DNA of 64,000 bases from Tachypleus tridentatus (GCF_004210375.1 NC_134835.1:71764447-71828446), one strand, 5' to 3'. Shown: positions 45,032-58,907, numbered from the stretch's first letter. Made by a program: numbers and translations. The notes: generated by a model from the sequence alone, not told the origin.

Positions 45032-45850
45032 ATTTTACTCGTCTCATGCATCAGCTGATAATTACTTAAAAATTAGAGGAAGCAGTATTAAAATAAAGAA
45101 AAAAGGCCTTGTCGTTCAGTAAATTTAAAGATTTAAAAGAGAAAATTACAAAGTATAATAATTCCAGTATGCTTTGCGATAGTTCTAGTTGCTCGTTTTT
45201 ACCTTGATATGGATAGGTACCCTGCAGTTAAAATATAGCATAATTACAGTTCGTTTAATGCTGAAGTTATATAAAAATCAAGCTAAGTTTTCAATATTTG
45301 CGCACCAAAAATAAAGATTAATAAATTCATATGATTATAAACAAATTGACATGAAATAATACACTAGCAAACTTTGATTATGATTATAGATCTGTAATTA
45401 TAATGCCAACTTCTCCGTATGAAAAATAGATTCACATATAGGACATATTTATGTATAGCTATCCCGAATTTCCAACTTACAGACCAGATCAAAGCCAACT
45501 AATCAGCAGTACCTAACGTCAACTTTTTGGCTACAATAATCCCAGACACTCTTGTAACGTTTCCATTGCTCAAGAGTACAGAGCGCAACTTTCTCTTATT
45601 CATAATCTGCCAAGTAAAGTACTAGGTTACCCCTGACCAAGGACACCTGGCTTCACATAAGGAAAAAAATTGACAAAACAAATTCCATAATTTCCAGTAT
45701 TTTAAAAGCATAGAACAACACGCATTGAGATATTCTTGAAAATTATGTTGCTTGTCATTCTTATAGATTAACTTTAATGATAAAGGAATGAGAACTGTAC
45801 CACAGTGTTCGTCACTGTTGTAAGATTAACTTCGTAGCTTCAGTAATATC

Positions 45851-46122
45851 GGCCCGGCATGGCTAAGGGTGTTAAGGCGTTCGTAATCTGAGGGACGCGG
45901 GTTCGAATCTCGGTTGCATCAACCATGCTCGCTTTTTCAACCGTGGGGGCATTATAATGTGACGGTCAATCCCACTATTTGTTGGTAAAAGAGTAGCCCA
46001 AGAGTTGTTGGCAGTGGGTGGTGATGACTAGCTGCCTTTCCTTTAGTCTTACACTACTAAATTAAGGACGGCTAGCGCAGATAGCCCTCGAAGTAGCTTT
46101 GCGCGAAATTGAAAACAACAAA
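45851..46122 (+). mobile_element. Family A SINE with perfect 11-base target duplication
   Basis: TCAGTAATATC flanks it at 45840-45850 and 46123-46133. The head has lost several bases of the anticodon arm. Confidence 0.95.
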
Positions 46123-46527
46123 TCAGTAATATCATATTAAGAGGTCTGGAATATCTATGAGAGAATTTTTATTAAAATAACATAAAAGTTCAGTACTTTC
46201 TTATACCTATCTTTTTTTCTACTTTTTCCCTGTAATGATATAAATATATATACATTTATATATGTGGAGTAATCACCTGTTTGCACAGTTTCATACTGTT
46301 TCTTTCGGCCATATTTTCATCAGGTTGAAACATGGTTCATAATATTGAAAATCGTTGTGAGTTATGATGCTCTGTAGAAATTTTCTTGTTGTGTGCACTT
46401 TTTATATCAGAAGTACGTACTTTGCAGAAGACGTACTAAACGCGAACGTACACAGAACAATATACGATTGTGTTCTTATAAACTGATTAATACAGGCGTC
46501 TCTAGATAAAGTGTTCTTAAGATATTG

Positions 46528-46646
46528 CACCTCGCTAGTACAGCGGTATGTCTTCGGATTTACAACGCTAAAATCAGGAGTTCGATTCCCCTTGGTGGGC
46601 TCAGCAAATAGCCCGATGTGACTTTGCTGTAAGAAAACACACACTT
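46528..46646 (+). mobile_element. Family B SINE (CCCGATGTGGC subtype)
   Basis: Same blocks as the copy at 43834: CGCTAGTACAGCGGTATGTC, GGATTTACAACGC, ATAGCCCGATGTGACTTTGC. Confidence 0.87.
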
Positions 46647-47924
46647 AAGATATTACAGCTTTGAGTTTTATCCACAAGGCTTAGAAAGTACTATTTTTGT
46701 TTTCGTAACCTTTCGGCTACAAAGTCATAATTATACTAAACATTTTAGTCCACACCTTGAAGGCTAATAGCTTTGTTGTTGTTGTTTTTTAGTTGATTTA
46801 AATTAACTTTATAATGCTGAAATCAGTGTGGTCGTATAAAGGAGATCTCAACGTTTCTAGAATAAAATAGTTGTTTAATTATAGTTTAACTTCACATCTG
46901 TGCCGCTTAAGTACACTTGTAAACTAAGAGATGAAATACAAGTAGTTTTGCTCTAGTTATCCCCAAATACACGAAGTAGAACTTAAAACGGATTGTACGA
47001 ATAAAACTTTTACTTTTGCATCACAGAAGTACACCATGTATGTGTAATATACGAGTAGGTGTTTTGCAATACCGTGTTATCAAGAACTGTAGGGCCATGG
47101 AATGCAAATAGTGTTATCTATAAAGACATCAGTAACGACTATTCTTACGCAACCTTTATATAAATGTGTTATACATAAAAAAATAAAGACAGAACACATT
47201 AATCTAAGTACTAATTCATGACGATATTCTGAATATATTTTGACACAACTTTCCACAGTATTAAATATTCGACTTAATAGAAGAAATATATTTTTTATTT
47301 TTTACTTAACCCTCATGACATATACAGTTATCACTGCACATAGTTTAACAATTTTAAGAAACTTTTCAGTTAAAATAAACTAACTAACTTTAATCACCAC
47401 AAAGAAAGACGTTCTTCTCATTTCGTATGCAGACACTCTTCATAGTAGTAGTGCTTTACGAACGGAACAGGTATTCGGCATACTAAAATATACAGAGTGG
47501 ACTAAATACTTAATTTTAAAGCTTTTCAACGATATTATTATTCTATATTATACAGAAAACTAATTGTTTAATTATTATATTACAGATCTCTTTTATTTTT
47601 ACCGAAAGTAAAACTGAAAATATCTGTGATGTATAGGCCTAATGTACTATATGATTTGCCATATCATCTGCCGTGAACAGTAGTTTTGTCTATTCAAGGA
47701 TCAGCACAGCTTGTATCCGCAGTTAGGCTTCCTACAGAATAATTTGCGTATAATACTTATGGTGTTTATGATTCCTTTCTAACGTATCATGTACTAATTC
47801 AAATTAATTTAGAACATGTGCAAATAACACTATTACATTGTGCCTAATAATTATTTGATATTGTAATCGAATCAACTATTTAATGATCGTATCAAAGTTT
47901 TATTTTCCCCAGAGACGGCCCCCA
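46647..47924. other. No gene seen
   Basis: AT-rich sequence, nothing recognised. Confidence 0.55.
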
Positions 47925-48035
47925 GTGGCGCAGCGATGTGATTGCGGGTTCACACCACTAGAAAACGGGTTTCGATACTCGTGATGGCCAAAGCACAGAT
48001 AACCCCTTTTGTAGCTTTATGCTTGATTTAAAACG
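47925..48035 (+). mobile_element. Family B-related SINE
   Basis: CCCAGTGGCGCAGCGATGTG, AACGGGTTTCGATACTCGTG, AAGCACAGATAACCCC, TGTAGCTTTATGCTTG. Confidence 0.82.
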
Positions 48036-48623
48036 TTTAACCCTATTAATAAATTAAACCACCGAAATTAATTACTGGAGATAATTAAGTTCTTATACCT
48101 AAAGTTGTTCATTGGTAAACTTAAGGGCTTATAACATTAAAATCCTCTATTTAGATCTTCGCTTTGTTTAGCTTTGTGTTCAACGAAAATAATCACCCAA
48201 ACATTCCTAAAACTTATCTTAGTGCATAAAGATCTGTTACGACCACAAAACAGTTGTTAGTTGAGTCTTGAAATAATTGTTTCGTATATTCTAGAGGTGT
48301 TTTTAAGTTTCTGTTCTCATTATTGTTTGTCTTGTTTAGAGCAGTTTCGCCAGTAATTAAGTGTACATTGACTCTGTATCAAAATTACATATACTGTTAT
48401 TAAAATTCATATTTTGTAGTTTATTTGTTTCTTGTAAAAGTTGCACACAACAATGATTTTTCATATTTTTGTGCATCATTTTAAAATCCAATCTAACCAT
48501 TGACGTAATTCATGATAACATAGCCACACGTTGATAAAATCGGTCTAATAATGAGATATGTCTGTTTATTTAAAGGTTAAAACAACGTGAGACAACATTA
48601 ATATTTATAAATCAATTGAAATA

Positions 48624-48900
48624 AGGTTTGGTTTATTTTGAATTTCGCGCAAAACTACACGAAGTATATCTGCGCTAGCCGTCCCTAATTTAGCAAGTTA
48701 AAACTAGAGAAAAGGCAGCTATTCATCACCACCCACCGCCAACTCTTGAGTTACTCTTTTACCAACGAATAATGGGATTGACCATCATATTATATCGCCT
48801 TCACGGCTGAAAGGGCGAGCATGTTTGGTGTGACGGGGATTCAAACCCGCGACCCTCATATTAGGAATCGAGTGCCTTAACCACCTGACCATGCCAAGCT
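48624..48900 (-). mobile_element. Family A SINE
   Basis: Full-length, moderately diverged copy with all body blocks. Confidence 0.92.
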
Positions 48901-49023
48901 GTCTGAAATATATATTAAAGTTAGAATGACCAGAAAGTTGAACCTTTAAGAAGCAACATTATAAATTTGGTCTTGGCTTGTAAAAGAGTGCTTTACGAAA
49001 TTTTGAAGGTTGTTTTTCCTAAA

Positions 49024-49130
49024 TTTAATCAAAAGTGCGGAAATGTTCTTATGCATTATCTATAATTGTCAGTTATAGTTTTCGATAATTATAGATAATA
49101 CATTAGAACATTTCCGCACTTTTGATTAAA
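49024..49130. repeat. Palindrome with 47-base arms
   Basis: The left arm begins TTTAATCAAAAGTGCGGAAA and its complement ends at 49130. The arms differ at only a few bases around a 13-base loop. It looks like a foldback element or a small MITE. Confidence 0.92.
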
Positions 49131-49283
49131 TCAGACTATATTTAACAAGTTAAACTGTTTCATATTACGATTCATGTAAACGTAAAGTTTGAATTTTGTG
49201 TAATTGTAGAATTGTATTCGCTGAGTTTATTGCAGATTTAAAGGTAGCCTGAGCTAATTTTATATAGTTTTTTTTATAGATTT

Positions 49284-49376
49284 TTTGGGGAACAGCGATA
49301 AGTCTATAGACTTACAACGTTGAAATCTGAGATTCGATTCCCGCGGTGGAAATATATAGCTCAATGAAGTCTTGCT
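49284..49376 (+). mobile_element. Family B SINE, partial
   Basis: ATAAGTCTATAGACTTACAA, AGATTCGATTCCCGCGGTGG. The tail is degraded. Confidence 0.65.
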
Positions 49377-49708
49377 CCGAGACAAACGAGCATTATTTGC
49401 CACATGATTACTCCACAATATGATAAAGAGAAAGAATTTCAACACATGTTTACTCGGAAATAATAGAGAAATGTGTCATACATATCAGGAATTAATAGTA
49501 TTTACCTATTTCTCTTTGTATTACAATGGTATTGGTTTGTTATGTAAAAATACAATATCTTCATTAGTGTTAATAAAGTAATATATATATATTTTCCTTC
49601 ATATAATATCGTACAGGTGGAAGCAGTATATTACTACTTAACACAGATTGTTTAAATAATAAATTTCACGCATTTTAAGATTCACATTTGGAAACACACT
49701 ATTCTCTC

Positions 49709-49816
49709 CTACTAGTACAACGGTATGTCTACAGTTTTAGAAGCCTTGCATCAGTAGGTCACCTCCCGTCGGTGGGTTCAACAAATAGCACAATATGGCT
49801 TTGCCCTTAAAAAACA
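49709..49816 (+). mobile_element. Family B SINE, diverged
   Basis: CTAGTACAACGGTATGTCTA, CCGTCGGTGGGTTCAACAAA, ATATGGCTTTGCCC. Confidence 0.72.
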
Positions 49817-50139
49817 CACGTTAATAATAATAAAATCTGATAAGATAGAATATATGGATATAATCTTGCAAACAAATATACGTCAAAAACGTTGAGTAAA
49901 TAAAATTGAAAATATGATTTTCGTCGTGTGTTTTTTTATTAAAGTGAACTTCGTTATTTATGCTGGAAGGAATATTTCTACACTTTATGACTTTTTGTTT
50001 TCTTCATCACATAGGTACGTAAGGCCTGTTTGAATTTTGCAAATTATTATCTTCTGCAGAAATCTATGAAGATAAAACAACTCTTTAAAGAGACCAGCTA
50101 ATATAACTGTATAGCATTCAACATGGAAAAATGCTGCTT

Positions 50140-50258
50140 TGTATGATATTTAGTGCAATACTACACAATGGGTTATCTGTGCTTTGCCCACATAAATGTT
50201 GAAACCCCGGTTTTTAGAATTATGAGCCCTCAGACTTAACACTGAGTCACTGGCGGGC
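50140..50258 (-). mobile_element. Family B-related SINE
   Basis: The minus strand carries CCAGTGACTCAGTGTTAAGT, AACCGGGGTTTCAACATTTA and GTGTAGTATTGCAC. Confidence 0.7.
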
Positions 50259-50434
50259 GCGAAGCATTTGAATCCGCGAATTTTTATTCCATCAGGTCAA
50301 GACTGGAAACCAATGTTTTCTTTGTTAAAGCACACGTAACGTGAACGTTATTTCAAGTCTTTGGCTATGACCGCATAATGCACTTTAATTGTTTGTACAG
50401 AATTTTTAATAAGAGCAACATTTATTAAAATTCA

Positions 50435-50610
50435 TCACACCCACCGCCAACTCTTGAGCCACTCTTTTACCAACGAATAATGGGATGGACCATCATATTA
50501 TAACCCTCCCACGACTGAACACGCGAGCATGTTTTGTGTGACGGGTATTCGAACCCGCTACCCTCAGATTACGAGTCGAATGCCTTAACCCACCTGGCCA
50601 TGTCGGGCCG
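50435..50610 (-). mobile_element. Family A SINE, tail missing
   Basis: The body from CACCCACCGCCAACTCTTG through the complete head is present. The 3' tail segment is absent. Confidence 0.9.
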
Positions 50611-51876
50611 TCTAATCAGAAAGACTATACTATCCAAAATCATTTACGACAATGTGAAAAAATGTAAGATAAAACATCATTCTAAAGAAATAATAAATAT
50701 CTTTCTAAGAAATGAGTGATGTATATTATATACGAAATAAAAAGTTATTTTTATTTAACCTTCACTTCTTCTTCTGTTCTTCTGTCAACCAGCAAGTAAA
50801 TTATCTTATTCTCTACTATGTAATGGTTTAAGTAAAATATAGTATAACTTACATTGTCATTTATTATATCCTATATTCCAGCCATCTTTGAAATTAGTTT
50901 CCTCTTTAAGTTAACCAAAAAGTTACTTATACTATCCTCAATTACTTACTGGTTACTATTCAGTCTTAAGAAAAAGCATCTAATCTCGATTATTATGTGC
51001 TGTATTTTCTGTTCTTTTCTAGGTAGTTAATAAGGGTCTCATAGTTCGGTCTTATACCAGGTCTTTACTCTTCGTGTTTTGAAACAGTTTCGAATAAGTT
51101 CTTGTGGTTAGGCTGTGACAGCTGAATATCAATAGTTTTTTTCCGATCACCTCAGTGATTAACTATCAGTTTTTACACTAAAATTAAATAAAACAGATAC
51201 GTAGTTCATCTTTCTATACAGATGTAAACCACGTAACTTACTTCCTGACAACATATCCTACGATGTCAAAGATTAACTCAGAAATGTAATAAAGTCATTC
51301 TCGAAAGTAGGTTTAAATATCGTTATATTAATAAACACAAGATACCGAGTCATGCTATTAATCTATACCTGGAGACAGATAACAAAACACATACTTTATG
51401 AAGAAAAGTACAGTTTTAAACTTAATACCAATACGCACACAGTTACGTACAAATGAAATTCATGCTAAAAAGTAATTTGTCAACCACGGTCAATATAAAG
51501 CCGTGGGGAAACTGAATGTGTCGTAACTACATTTTTACATTGTTTGGCTTTTTTACAGGAAATGTAATGTCACCACAAATTGTCACTTTTGGAATGACAT
51601 TTCTAGGTAAAATATTCATACATTCAAATAATAAAAGTTTATTCTGATATAGAATTTCCAAGGAGGGAATATCACTTTTCCTTAATTGCTTTGGAAAGCA
51701 AAGGAATGTGGACCAAGTTGGGTTACCAGAACTATGTAAAAATAGGTCTACAATAAATTATATTCCAATCATGGTAATGTCTTTGCCATGGCATTAATAA
51801 TACCAACATTTCAATACAACATAATGAAACAATGGAATATAAATTTCACGTCCGCCTGACTGATAAACTCAACTTA

Positions 51877-52146
51877 GGTCAGGCATGGCCAGGTGGGTTA
51901 AGGCGTTCAACTTGTAACCTGAGGATTACGGATTCGAATCCTTGTCGCAGCAAACATGCTTGCCTTTTCAACCGTGGGGGCGTTATAAGGTAACGATCAA
52001 TCCCATTATTCGTTGGTAAAAGAGTAGCCCAAGAGTTGGCGGTGGGTGGTGATGACTAGCTGCCTTCCGTCTAGTCTTACACTTCAAAATTAGGGACGGC
52101 TAGCGGAGATAGCGCCCGAGTAGCTTTGTGCGAAATTCCAAAACAA
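51877..52146 (+). mobile_element. Family A SINE, full length
   Basis: The head begins GGTCAGGCATGGCCAGGTGG. The anticodon loop is changed to CTTGTAA. Confidence 0.93.
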
Positions 52147-53783
52147 GCAAGCTGCAAACTAAATTAATCTGTCATGGAAGTTAGCAAGACCTGGATATCT
52201 ATTGAAGTTATTCGTGATACTCGTTAAGTCAAGTCGTAATGAAGGAGATTCATAATAAGCGAGCGGATAACTAGAAAAACCAGGTACAAATCTTGACCAC
52301 AACAATCATACACATCTTTCTAAAGACTTTCCTAGAAACAGCAACAAATTAGCAGCCGAAATGTATAAGTTAGTTGGTAATTAGTGAGAGTAATTGATGA
52401 TGCTCAAAAATAAAACTTATTAGAATTTATTACATTTTCAAAGCTGATAATAATATTCACTATTTTCATATGTAATTCAATTGATTTTGGTTTATTTTTA
52501 AATAGCAGTCGATAACATTGGTTAATTTTATCATTTTTACGTAATGGCTATTACTAGGCTAGGGCTAGAAATTGTTTCTCAAAAAAAAAAACAAGTAATG
52601 TTATTTCAAATCATGAAAAGGGTATGTAACAAACTTATCTGTCATAATATATTCATACACTCAGATCATAAAAAATTGTTCAGGTAGGAAATTTACAGTT
52701 TCCAAAACGGTAATATCATTTTTACTTCTTAGCACTTATATATGAAAATGAAAATAACTCTGGTAAACAGAACTGACCAGAAAAATACAATATCAAATTG
52801 TACCGCAAACATAAGAAAAGTATGAGGTCTTATAGCTTCTATTCAAATTTCTAAAGACTTTTAGTTTTGTTGCTCGCTTTAACTTACGATTATTTTAACA
52901 TCCAATTTTTATCTATTTATTGCACAGAAAATCGCACTAAAATAGAGAGAGAGAGAGAAAGAGCGAATAAATGTCCTATCATACTATCTTTTTTCCAAGA
53001 TCCACACACACATTTATGCTATAAACAGTTGCCCGCGTTTTATGTTTGTTATTTTTCTGTGTTTAATTGAATACAGATTTTGGTTTACATATTAAGATAC
53101 TGTCGATTTCTTTGTAACTAGCTTAGTCATAGTTAGAGAGAAATAAATCCATAGTCTTCAGTTTTGAAGCCCTATCCATTTATTCGAGTGGATCTTAGTG
53201 TAACTTGTAACGGATTTAATATGATTTCCTTATCTATGTCTATTTCAGTTTAATATGTATTTATAAATTTATGTAACTTATTTTGTTAAATGTTTATTGC
53301 GCATGTACCACTCATTCTTTACATTAGTAGAAGATTCTCGAATGTAATAATCAATAACACATGTTTTACGAAGGCATTAGAATATCTTCAAATATTATTG
53401 TCAAGTAAACTTTCGAGAATATCGCCTTAAAGTTTGTACATCAACATGTCCAGAGACACGTATATGTAATATTGTTAGCCCGCTACAGTCAGTATACTAT
53501 AAGTCTTGGAAGTTAAAATTGTGACGAATACTTATTAAATGGAAAACTACGTATGTTTGACCTAGAACATTTATGGATTTCAAACATTAGAAATTTCAGT
53601 GAATTAACTTCAGACGTCAATATTTCTACAAAGACAATAGATATTTTCGTCGGGAACAAAATACTCACATGTGAAGAATAGACGTAGCTATGTAGTATTC
53701 TCGTCAAATGAAGTGTGTTTATATATCAATATAAAATTAATTTCCGTCTTGTGGACCTGTCCCATTGATTAAAAAATATATAC
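52147..53783. other. No gene seen
   Basis: Contains a short GA microsatellite near 52944-52961. Otherwise nothing recognised. Confidence 0.55.
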
Positions 53784-53904
53784 CGCCCCGCTAGTACAGC
53801 GGTAAGTTTACGGATTTACATTACTAAAATCAGCGGTTCGATTCCCCTCGGTGGGCTCAGCAGATAGCCCGATGTGGCTTTGCAATAAGAAAACACACAC
53901 TCTA
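53784..53904 (+). mobile_element. Family B SINE (CCCGATGTGGC subtype)
   Basis: CCCCGCTAGTACAGCGGTAA, GGTTCGATTCCCCTCGGTGG, AGATAGCCCGATGTGGCTTT. Well preserved. Confidence 0.88.
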
Positions 53905-54821
53905 TAGAATAGTCAGTTTCAGAAGGATAGAGAACTTAAAATTGTTTGCAAGTTTGAGACACTTTGATATATAAACCATCATTTGTAATGACTAGTGATG
54001 ATAACCGTTATTATAAATAGTATTGTTGTTTATATATTAAAATATTTTTGTTAAGAAAGAAGAGCATGTGTATCAATCTTGTTGACAAATATCACAAATG
54101 TAATATATATTGGCATTTAATTAACTTTTAAATACAAATTCAGATTTCCAGTTATTTGAAATCGTAATACGTAACATAATAAATCGGTAACTCGTCCGAA
54201 ATAGATTATAATACGTAACAAACTGAAGATATGAAAACAGTTTATGAGCTTTAATATACCGTAGGCTCTTCTTTAGAAAGCAAACTGAGCATAGTATAAA
54301 TTAAAAAAAAAATATATTGTAACTTTGGAACATTAAGGCTTAGAAGTTAGATTTCACTAAATGCTTAGACCTTAGACAAAGAACTTAGAAGGCCTAAATA
54401 TTTGTGAATATGGGCTTATATTACAATTACAAATATTTTAAAAATAGGAACTGAGTATATTCTGTAATCTAAATTCGGATATTTTAGGCTTATATTCCGT
54501 GAGGTTCTGTACAGGCCTAAAAATAGAAACATATACTACTGACAGAGACAGCAGCTTTATTTTTTTATTTGTGCTGTTCGGAAAGTTCTATAATCTGTTG
54601 ATTAGTGTAGTTTATGTGAGATCCAGGAGGTTGCTGTTTCCCCTGTATTTATGCAGACGAAATAGAATGGATGTATGATGGAACAGTTTCGAGTATTTTA
54701 AAATATAACTTCAGTATTCTTTAAATTTAAAGCAATGTTTTTGTAACCTTAGTACACTAAGTGTTGAATGTAAAATATAATGAATGATTCACAATAGATT
54801 GACAATTTTTTTTTTTGTTTT

Positions 54822-54996
54822 CGCCCGAGATGGCCAGGCGTTTAGGGAACTCGACTCGTAATCTGAAGGTCGAGGGTTCAAATCCCCGTCATATCAAACA
54901 TGCTCGATCTTTACCCGTGGAGGCGCTATAATGTAACGGTTAATTCCACTATTCATTGGTAAAAAAGTAGCCCCAGATTTGGCGGTGGGTGGTAAT
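54822..54996 (+). mobile_element. Family A SINE, 3' truncated
   Basis: The head and body are present as far as GGCGGTGGGTGGTAATGA. The tail is missing. Confidence 0.9.
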
Positions 54997-55902
54997 GATT
55001 ATTATTTATTATAACAGTATCATAATGTTTATAAAACATATAACATTCATATGATATCTATATTTAATATTTAACGTACCACGTGAATTAAATTTTTGGC
55101 TTGGTAAATTTCTCTTGTAATTTAAAAAGTGGCAAATATAGACGCTCTTCAAACCAACGTGAATTGGACTTATTTGCCAAAAGAATATTGAAATAATTTC
55201 AAGTTTATACCTGCAGACAGTTATCTGATCTCTGTAAAAATTAGTGGTTTGTGCATCTAATATCCCAAAACAAATCAAATGTAGCAATTTGTTAAAAGAT
55301 TTAAAATCTGATGTTGCAGTCACGACAGAAAGAAAATAGAGATAAGGGTACATGAATAGTTAAGTGGTTCTTAAAAGTAATGTAAGTGAAATTAATAAAG
55401 ACTAAAAAATGATCAGATGGAAAAAGTGGTGAGACAAACTAAGGACTTGCACAACCAGATTTTTATTTCCTCAGATAAAAATTCAACTAACTATTCTCGA
55501 AAGTTGGAGAGGATTATGCCTTAACAGAGGATTCGCCAGGTGCTTAAAAGATTCGGGGCTCAGACTCATAGACGCGAAAGTTTTTGGCGTTTCAATATGA
55601 TATCGATCATGGGTATCTATATTGATTTTTCAAAAAACCAACTGCAAATATGGGGCACTGTCAGATAGAATCGGGGCACAGACATCGTTTGCCAATTATT
55701 TGCGACACCTCTCGTTGTAAGATAGTCAAAACTGTATATAAATTGTAAACACACTGAAATGAATGTCAAGAAGGATAGAAAGAAACTATCCATCCAACAG
55801 TAGATAAGTTCCTTGGCCAGTAAAGTTGCAAAAAGTAACATCTCAGCAAAACATTTTGTGCACTATCTCAATCGGATTTAGAGCACTTTAAATTAGATAT
55901 TT
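54997..55902. other. No gene recognised
   Basis: A minus-strand open stretch of 114 codons (55009-55353) has no identifiable motif, and adjacent + strand frames look like decayed coding sequence. Unassigned. Confidence 0.4.
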
Positions 55903-56026
55903 GTTTAGTTCTGTGTTATCAAGCACAAAGCTGCATAATTGGCTATCTGTACGTTACCTACTGAGGGTATCAAAATCCGATCTTTAGCTTTCTGAGCCCT
56001 CAGAATTACGCCTGAGTCGCTGAAGA
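55903..56026 (-). mobile_element. Family B-related SINE
   Basis: The minus strand shows CAGCGACTCAGGCGTAATTC, CGGATTTTGATACCCTCAGT and GCAGCTTTGTGCTTG. Confidence 0.7.
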
Positions 56027-56940
56027 GAGAAAACAAACAGTGCCACATTTGTTTAATATTCATTTCGGAGAACAAAGCCCCGGATTCTAACATTCTAAAT
56101 CTGTAAACGTACCGCTCACTTACCCGGGAACCAAAATTATATTTGTTATTTGTTCACTACAACTGTGTCAAAATCGGTGCCAAGCCTCTCTAGAGTGTAG
56201 GTCAAAACAAAGTTATTAATATATATATTAGTATCGAGCAATAAAATTTAGCTAATTAGAAAGTAGACTTAGGTAATCATTTAATATTCTTAACATGATA
56301 CTGATTTAATTCCAGAATTTGTTATCTATAACTTTTTAACGCTGTAAAATATGTGTTCTTGAATAGCTGGATAACCTGTTAAAGGACAGTCTAAATTTTG
56401 ATATATATTGTATATTTCTTGCTTACAACAATGCTTTGTTTTAAATAAGTCTGTATTAACAATAAACTATAAGAAGGAAAAATCAACTTTAAATGGCTCA
56501 CACTGATACGAAATCAACGTTTTTCTTTATAAAAAAAAAAAGAACACTTCCACAAAAAAGAAAATTAACTGGACGTCAAGTGAACTCCATGTACAAGTTA
56601 ATAAAATAGTATACGAATTACAGAGAAACTTACTTTGTGGCAGGTAAGGGAAATTAATTAATTTTAATGCATATTTATATAAAAGAAATGAAGCTCTAAA
56701 CGTAAATGAATGATTAATAAATTCGACACATTTAGAATAAAACACATAATCGGCTGGTTATTGTAAGGTAATGAACAATAAGGGGAGGAGTGAACACTTA
56801 ACAAAGCACCCATGCTTTCAAGTAACAGACTAATAAGCGATCTAGCTTAAACGATAAAATAAAGTGTGTTGTTTGTTCGTTGGAATCTTACTTTCTGGCT
56901 CCCTTTCTCTTTACATCAACATATGTTGTTTGGTCTGCAG

Positions 56941-57032
56941 TTTTTGAACACACGGAAACATTAAATCATTCAGTTCATACCATACTGATTGATGTCCCAA
57001 AGTCCTTATCAATCGAAACTGAAGTATCACAG
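56941..57032 (+). CDS. Candidate exon of an unidentified second gene
   Basis: It is open between a good acceptor (TGGTCTGCAG) and donor (CAG/GTAATC), with two bases of a split codon then 30 codons, including HTILIDVPKSLSIETEVSQ. I do not recognise the family. Upstream sequence in the same frame has no ATG before a stop, so it is not a first exon. Confidence 0.35.
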
Positions 57033-57137
57033 GTAATCTGTTTTTACTTACCTCGAAAAGTGTTTATGAGATCTATAAAAGACCATTAGCCAGTCTGTTA
57101 TACATTAGATAACTTTCATCCATTATGTAAGCAAAGT

Positions 57138-57173
57138 GTGTTTGTTTGGTTTGAATTTCGCACGAAGTTACAC
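57138..57173 (-). mobile_element. Family A SINE, 36-base tail fragment
   Basis: GTTTGTTTGGTTTGAATTTC and GCACGAAGTTACAC match the 3' tail only. Confidence 0.65.
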
Positions 57174-57935
57174 TTTCTGTAAACATCATAAGTCTTTCTC
57201 CTTCTAGTGAAGAACTTTTAACAAACTAAAAAAAGGATTTGTCCGTATATATATCGAGTATTTGTTTGACTATCCCTTGTGGAAAGTGATTTTTATATTA
57301 AGAACAAAAATACTTTTCCTCATCTTAAAATTCCCAAATTTCATTTACATAATTTCAAAACTTGATAGCGTATGTGTTATCTTCTCTAACCTTTCTCTAC
57401 ACAAGATTGGTCAATTTGACCAACCTCATAACCACAAAACAAATCAAATCACCCTCTTTTTCTTTCTGTAATGACTTCAAATTATAACATGAAATTACAT
57501 TCGTTTATCATAAATATCTTTAAACTAGCAACTGTATACATCTATTTATACACGTATTTTACTGTTTTATTACCATTCTAACCATATTTAACTAACCTTC
57601 GCACCATTGTTAGTTATAAATCATTTGGGAAATGTAAAGCTCACTTTAAGCTATCGTATTACATTACACACGAGCTGCTCACGTGAATACCTCGTAAAGC
57701 ATTTTATTATTTTTTATTTTATTTATATTTTTTCATATTTAGCCTTAACTAACCTAAATAATTCCCTATTTTTGCATGTTAGTTTCTTTCATAATAATAA
57801 ATAAAGAATAAACAATAAATAAAATACTTATCCGGGTTTCCTTCCTTATGCTGTCAATTGTCGATGACACTTAACCTTGGTCTTTATACTAATGGTAGTA
57901 ATATACTGTATAATTTCTATTTAATCAAATAAAAC

Positions 57936-58166
57936 ATGAAAGAACATAAAATTATAATATGCGAAAGTCAGACAGTTTCCCTTAATTATCACAAATTTTA
58001 TGGCTTTCTAACTGTGAACCATTACAAATTTATCGAAGCTAATCATCATTTTTCCCGTAGAAATGAAGATATTACTAACAGCGAAATTGATAATTTTCCT
58101 TTCAAAAAATATGATTATGTAACACGTTGTTTGACAGATGAAAACCTTGGTTTTCCATTTGTATAG
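57936..58166 (+). CDS. Open stretch of 76 codons, uncertain
   Basis: It runs from an ATG to TAG, ending KYDYVTRCLTDENLGFPFV. Composition is less repetitive than neighbouring chance frames, but there is no clear splice site with a phase that joins either flanking candidate exon. It may be chance. Confidence 0.15.
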   Translation: MKEHKIIICESQTVSLNYHKFYGFLTVNHYKFIEANHHFSRRNEDITNSEIDNFPFKKYDYVTRCLTDENLGFPFV

Positions 58167-58593
58167 GTAATATAAAATTAAACATAAAAGAGAACTATTA
58201 ACAAATCCTGAAAGAGAGAATGCGACAAGTTAGTGTAGCAAGAGGGTTCAGATTTTGTGTTTTATAGCTCTGTAACCAAACAAAATCCAAGGCTATAAAA
58301 ATTATGCTTCTGAGCAATGACGATTTCATAGTGAGTAATTACGTTAAATGCCATACTTATTGGAGTGGTGGTGATAAAATAAAGAAGAGAGGAAATTGAG
58401 AATTTTTTTTAAATATTGCCTTATAAAATTAAATCTTAAAACTTATATAGCATTAAAATACGGATTATTTGTTAAGATTTTATGCTATACTAATTAGTAT
58501 TACATAAAAAAATTAGTTCAATAAAATTGTGAATGTCAGTTACTAAATCCTCGTGAGATGCGCAGTAGATGATGCCTGGGCAAAGATGTTTTT

Positions 58594-58868
58594 TGTTGTT
58601 TTTTTGTATTTCGCACAAAGCTACATGAGGGCTATCTGCGCTAGCCGTCCTTAATTTAGCAGTATAAGACTAGAGAGAAGGCAGCTAGTCATCACCACCC
58701 ACCGCCAACTCTTGGGCTACTCTTTTACCAACGAATAGTGGGATTGACCGTCACATTATAACGCTCCCACCGATGAAATGGTGAGCATGTTTGATGTGAC
58801 GGGGATTCGAACCCGCGACCCTCAGATTAGGAGTCGAACGCCTTAACCTACCTGGCCATGCCGGGCCC
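58594..58868 (-). mobile_element. Family A SINE, full length
   Basis: Well preserved, ending with the complement of GGGCCCGGCATGGCCAGG. Confidence 0.93.
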
Positions 58869-58907
58869 TAGCCAAAGAGGTTTCATACATTTAATTACAA
58901 TGAAGTA

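Noticed and set aside
57936-58166. Exon joining 56941-57032 to 59563-59666
   Set aside because: The frame ends in TAG before the donor-like GTAATA, and no donor gives the phase required by 59563. Kept only as a low-confidence open stretch.
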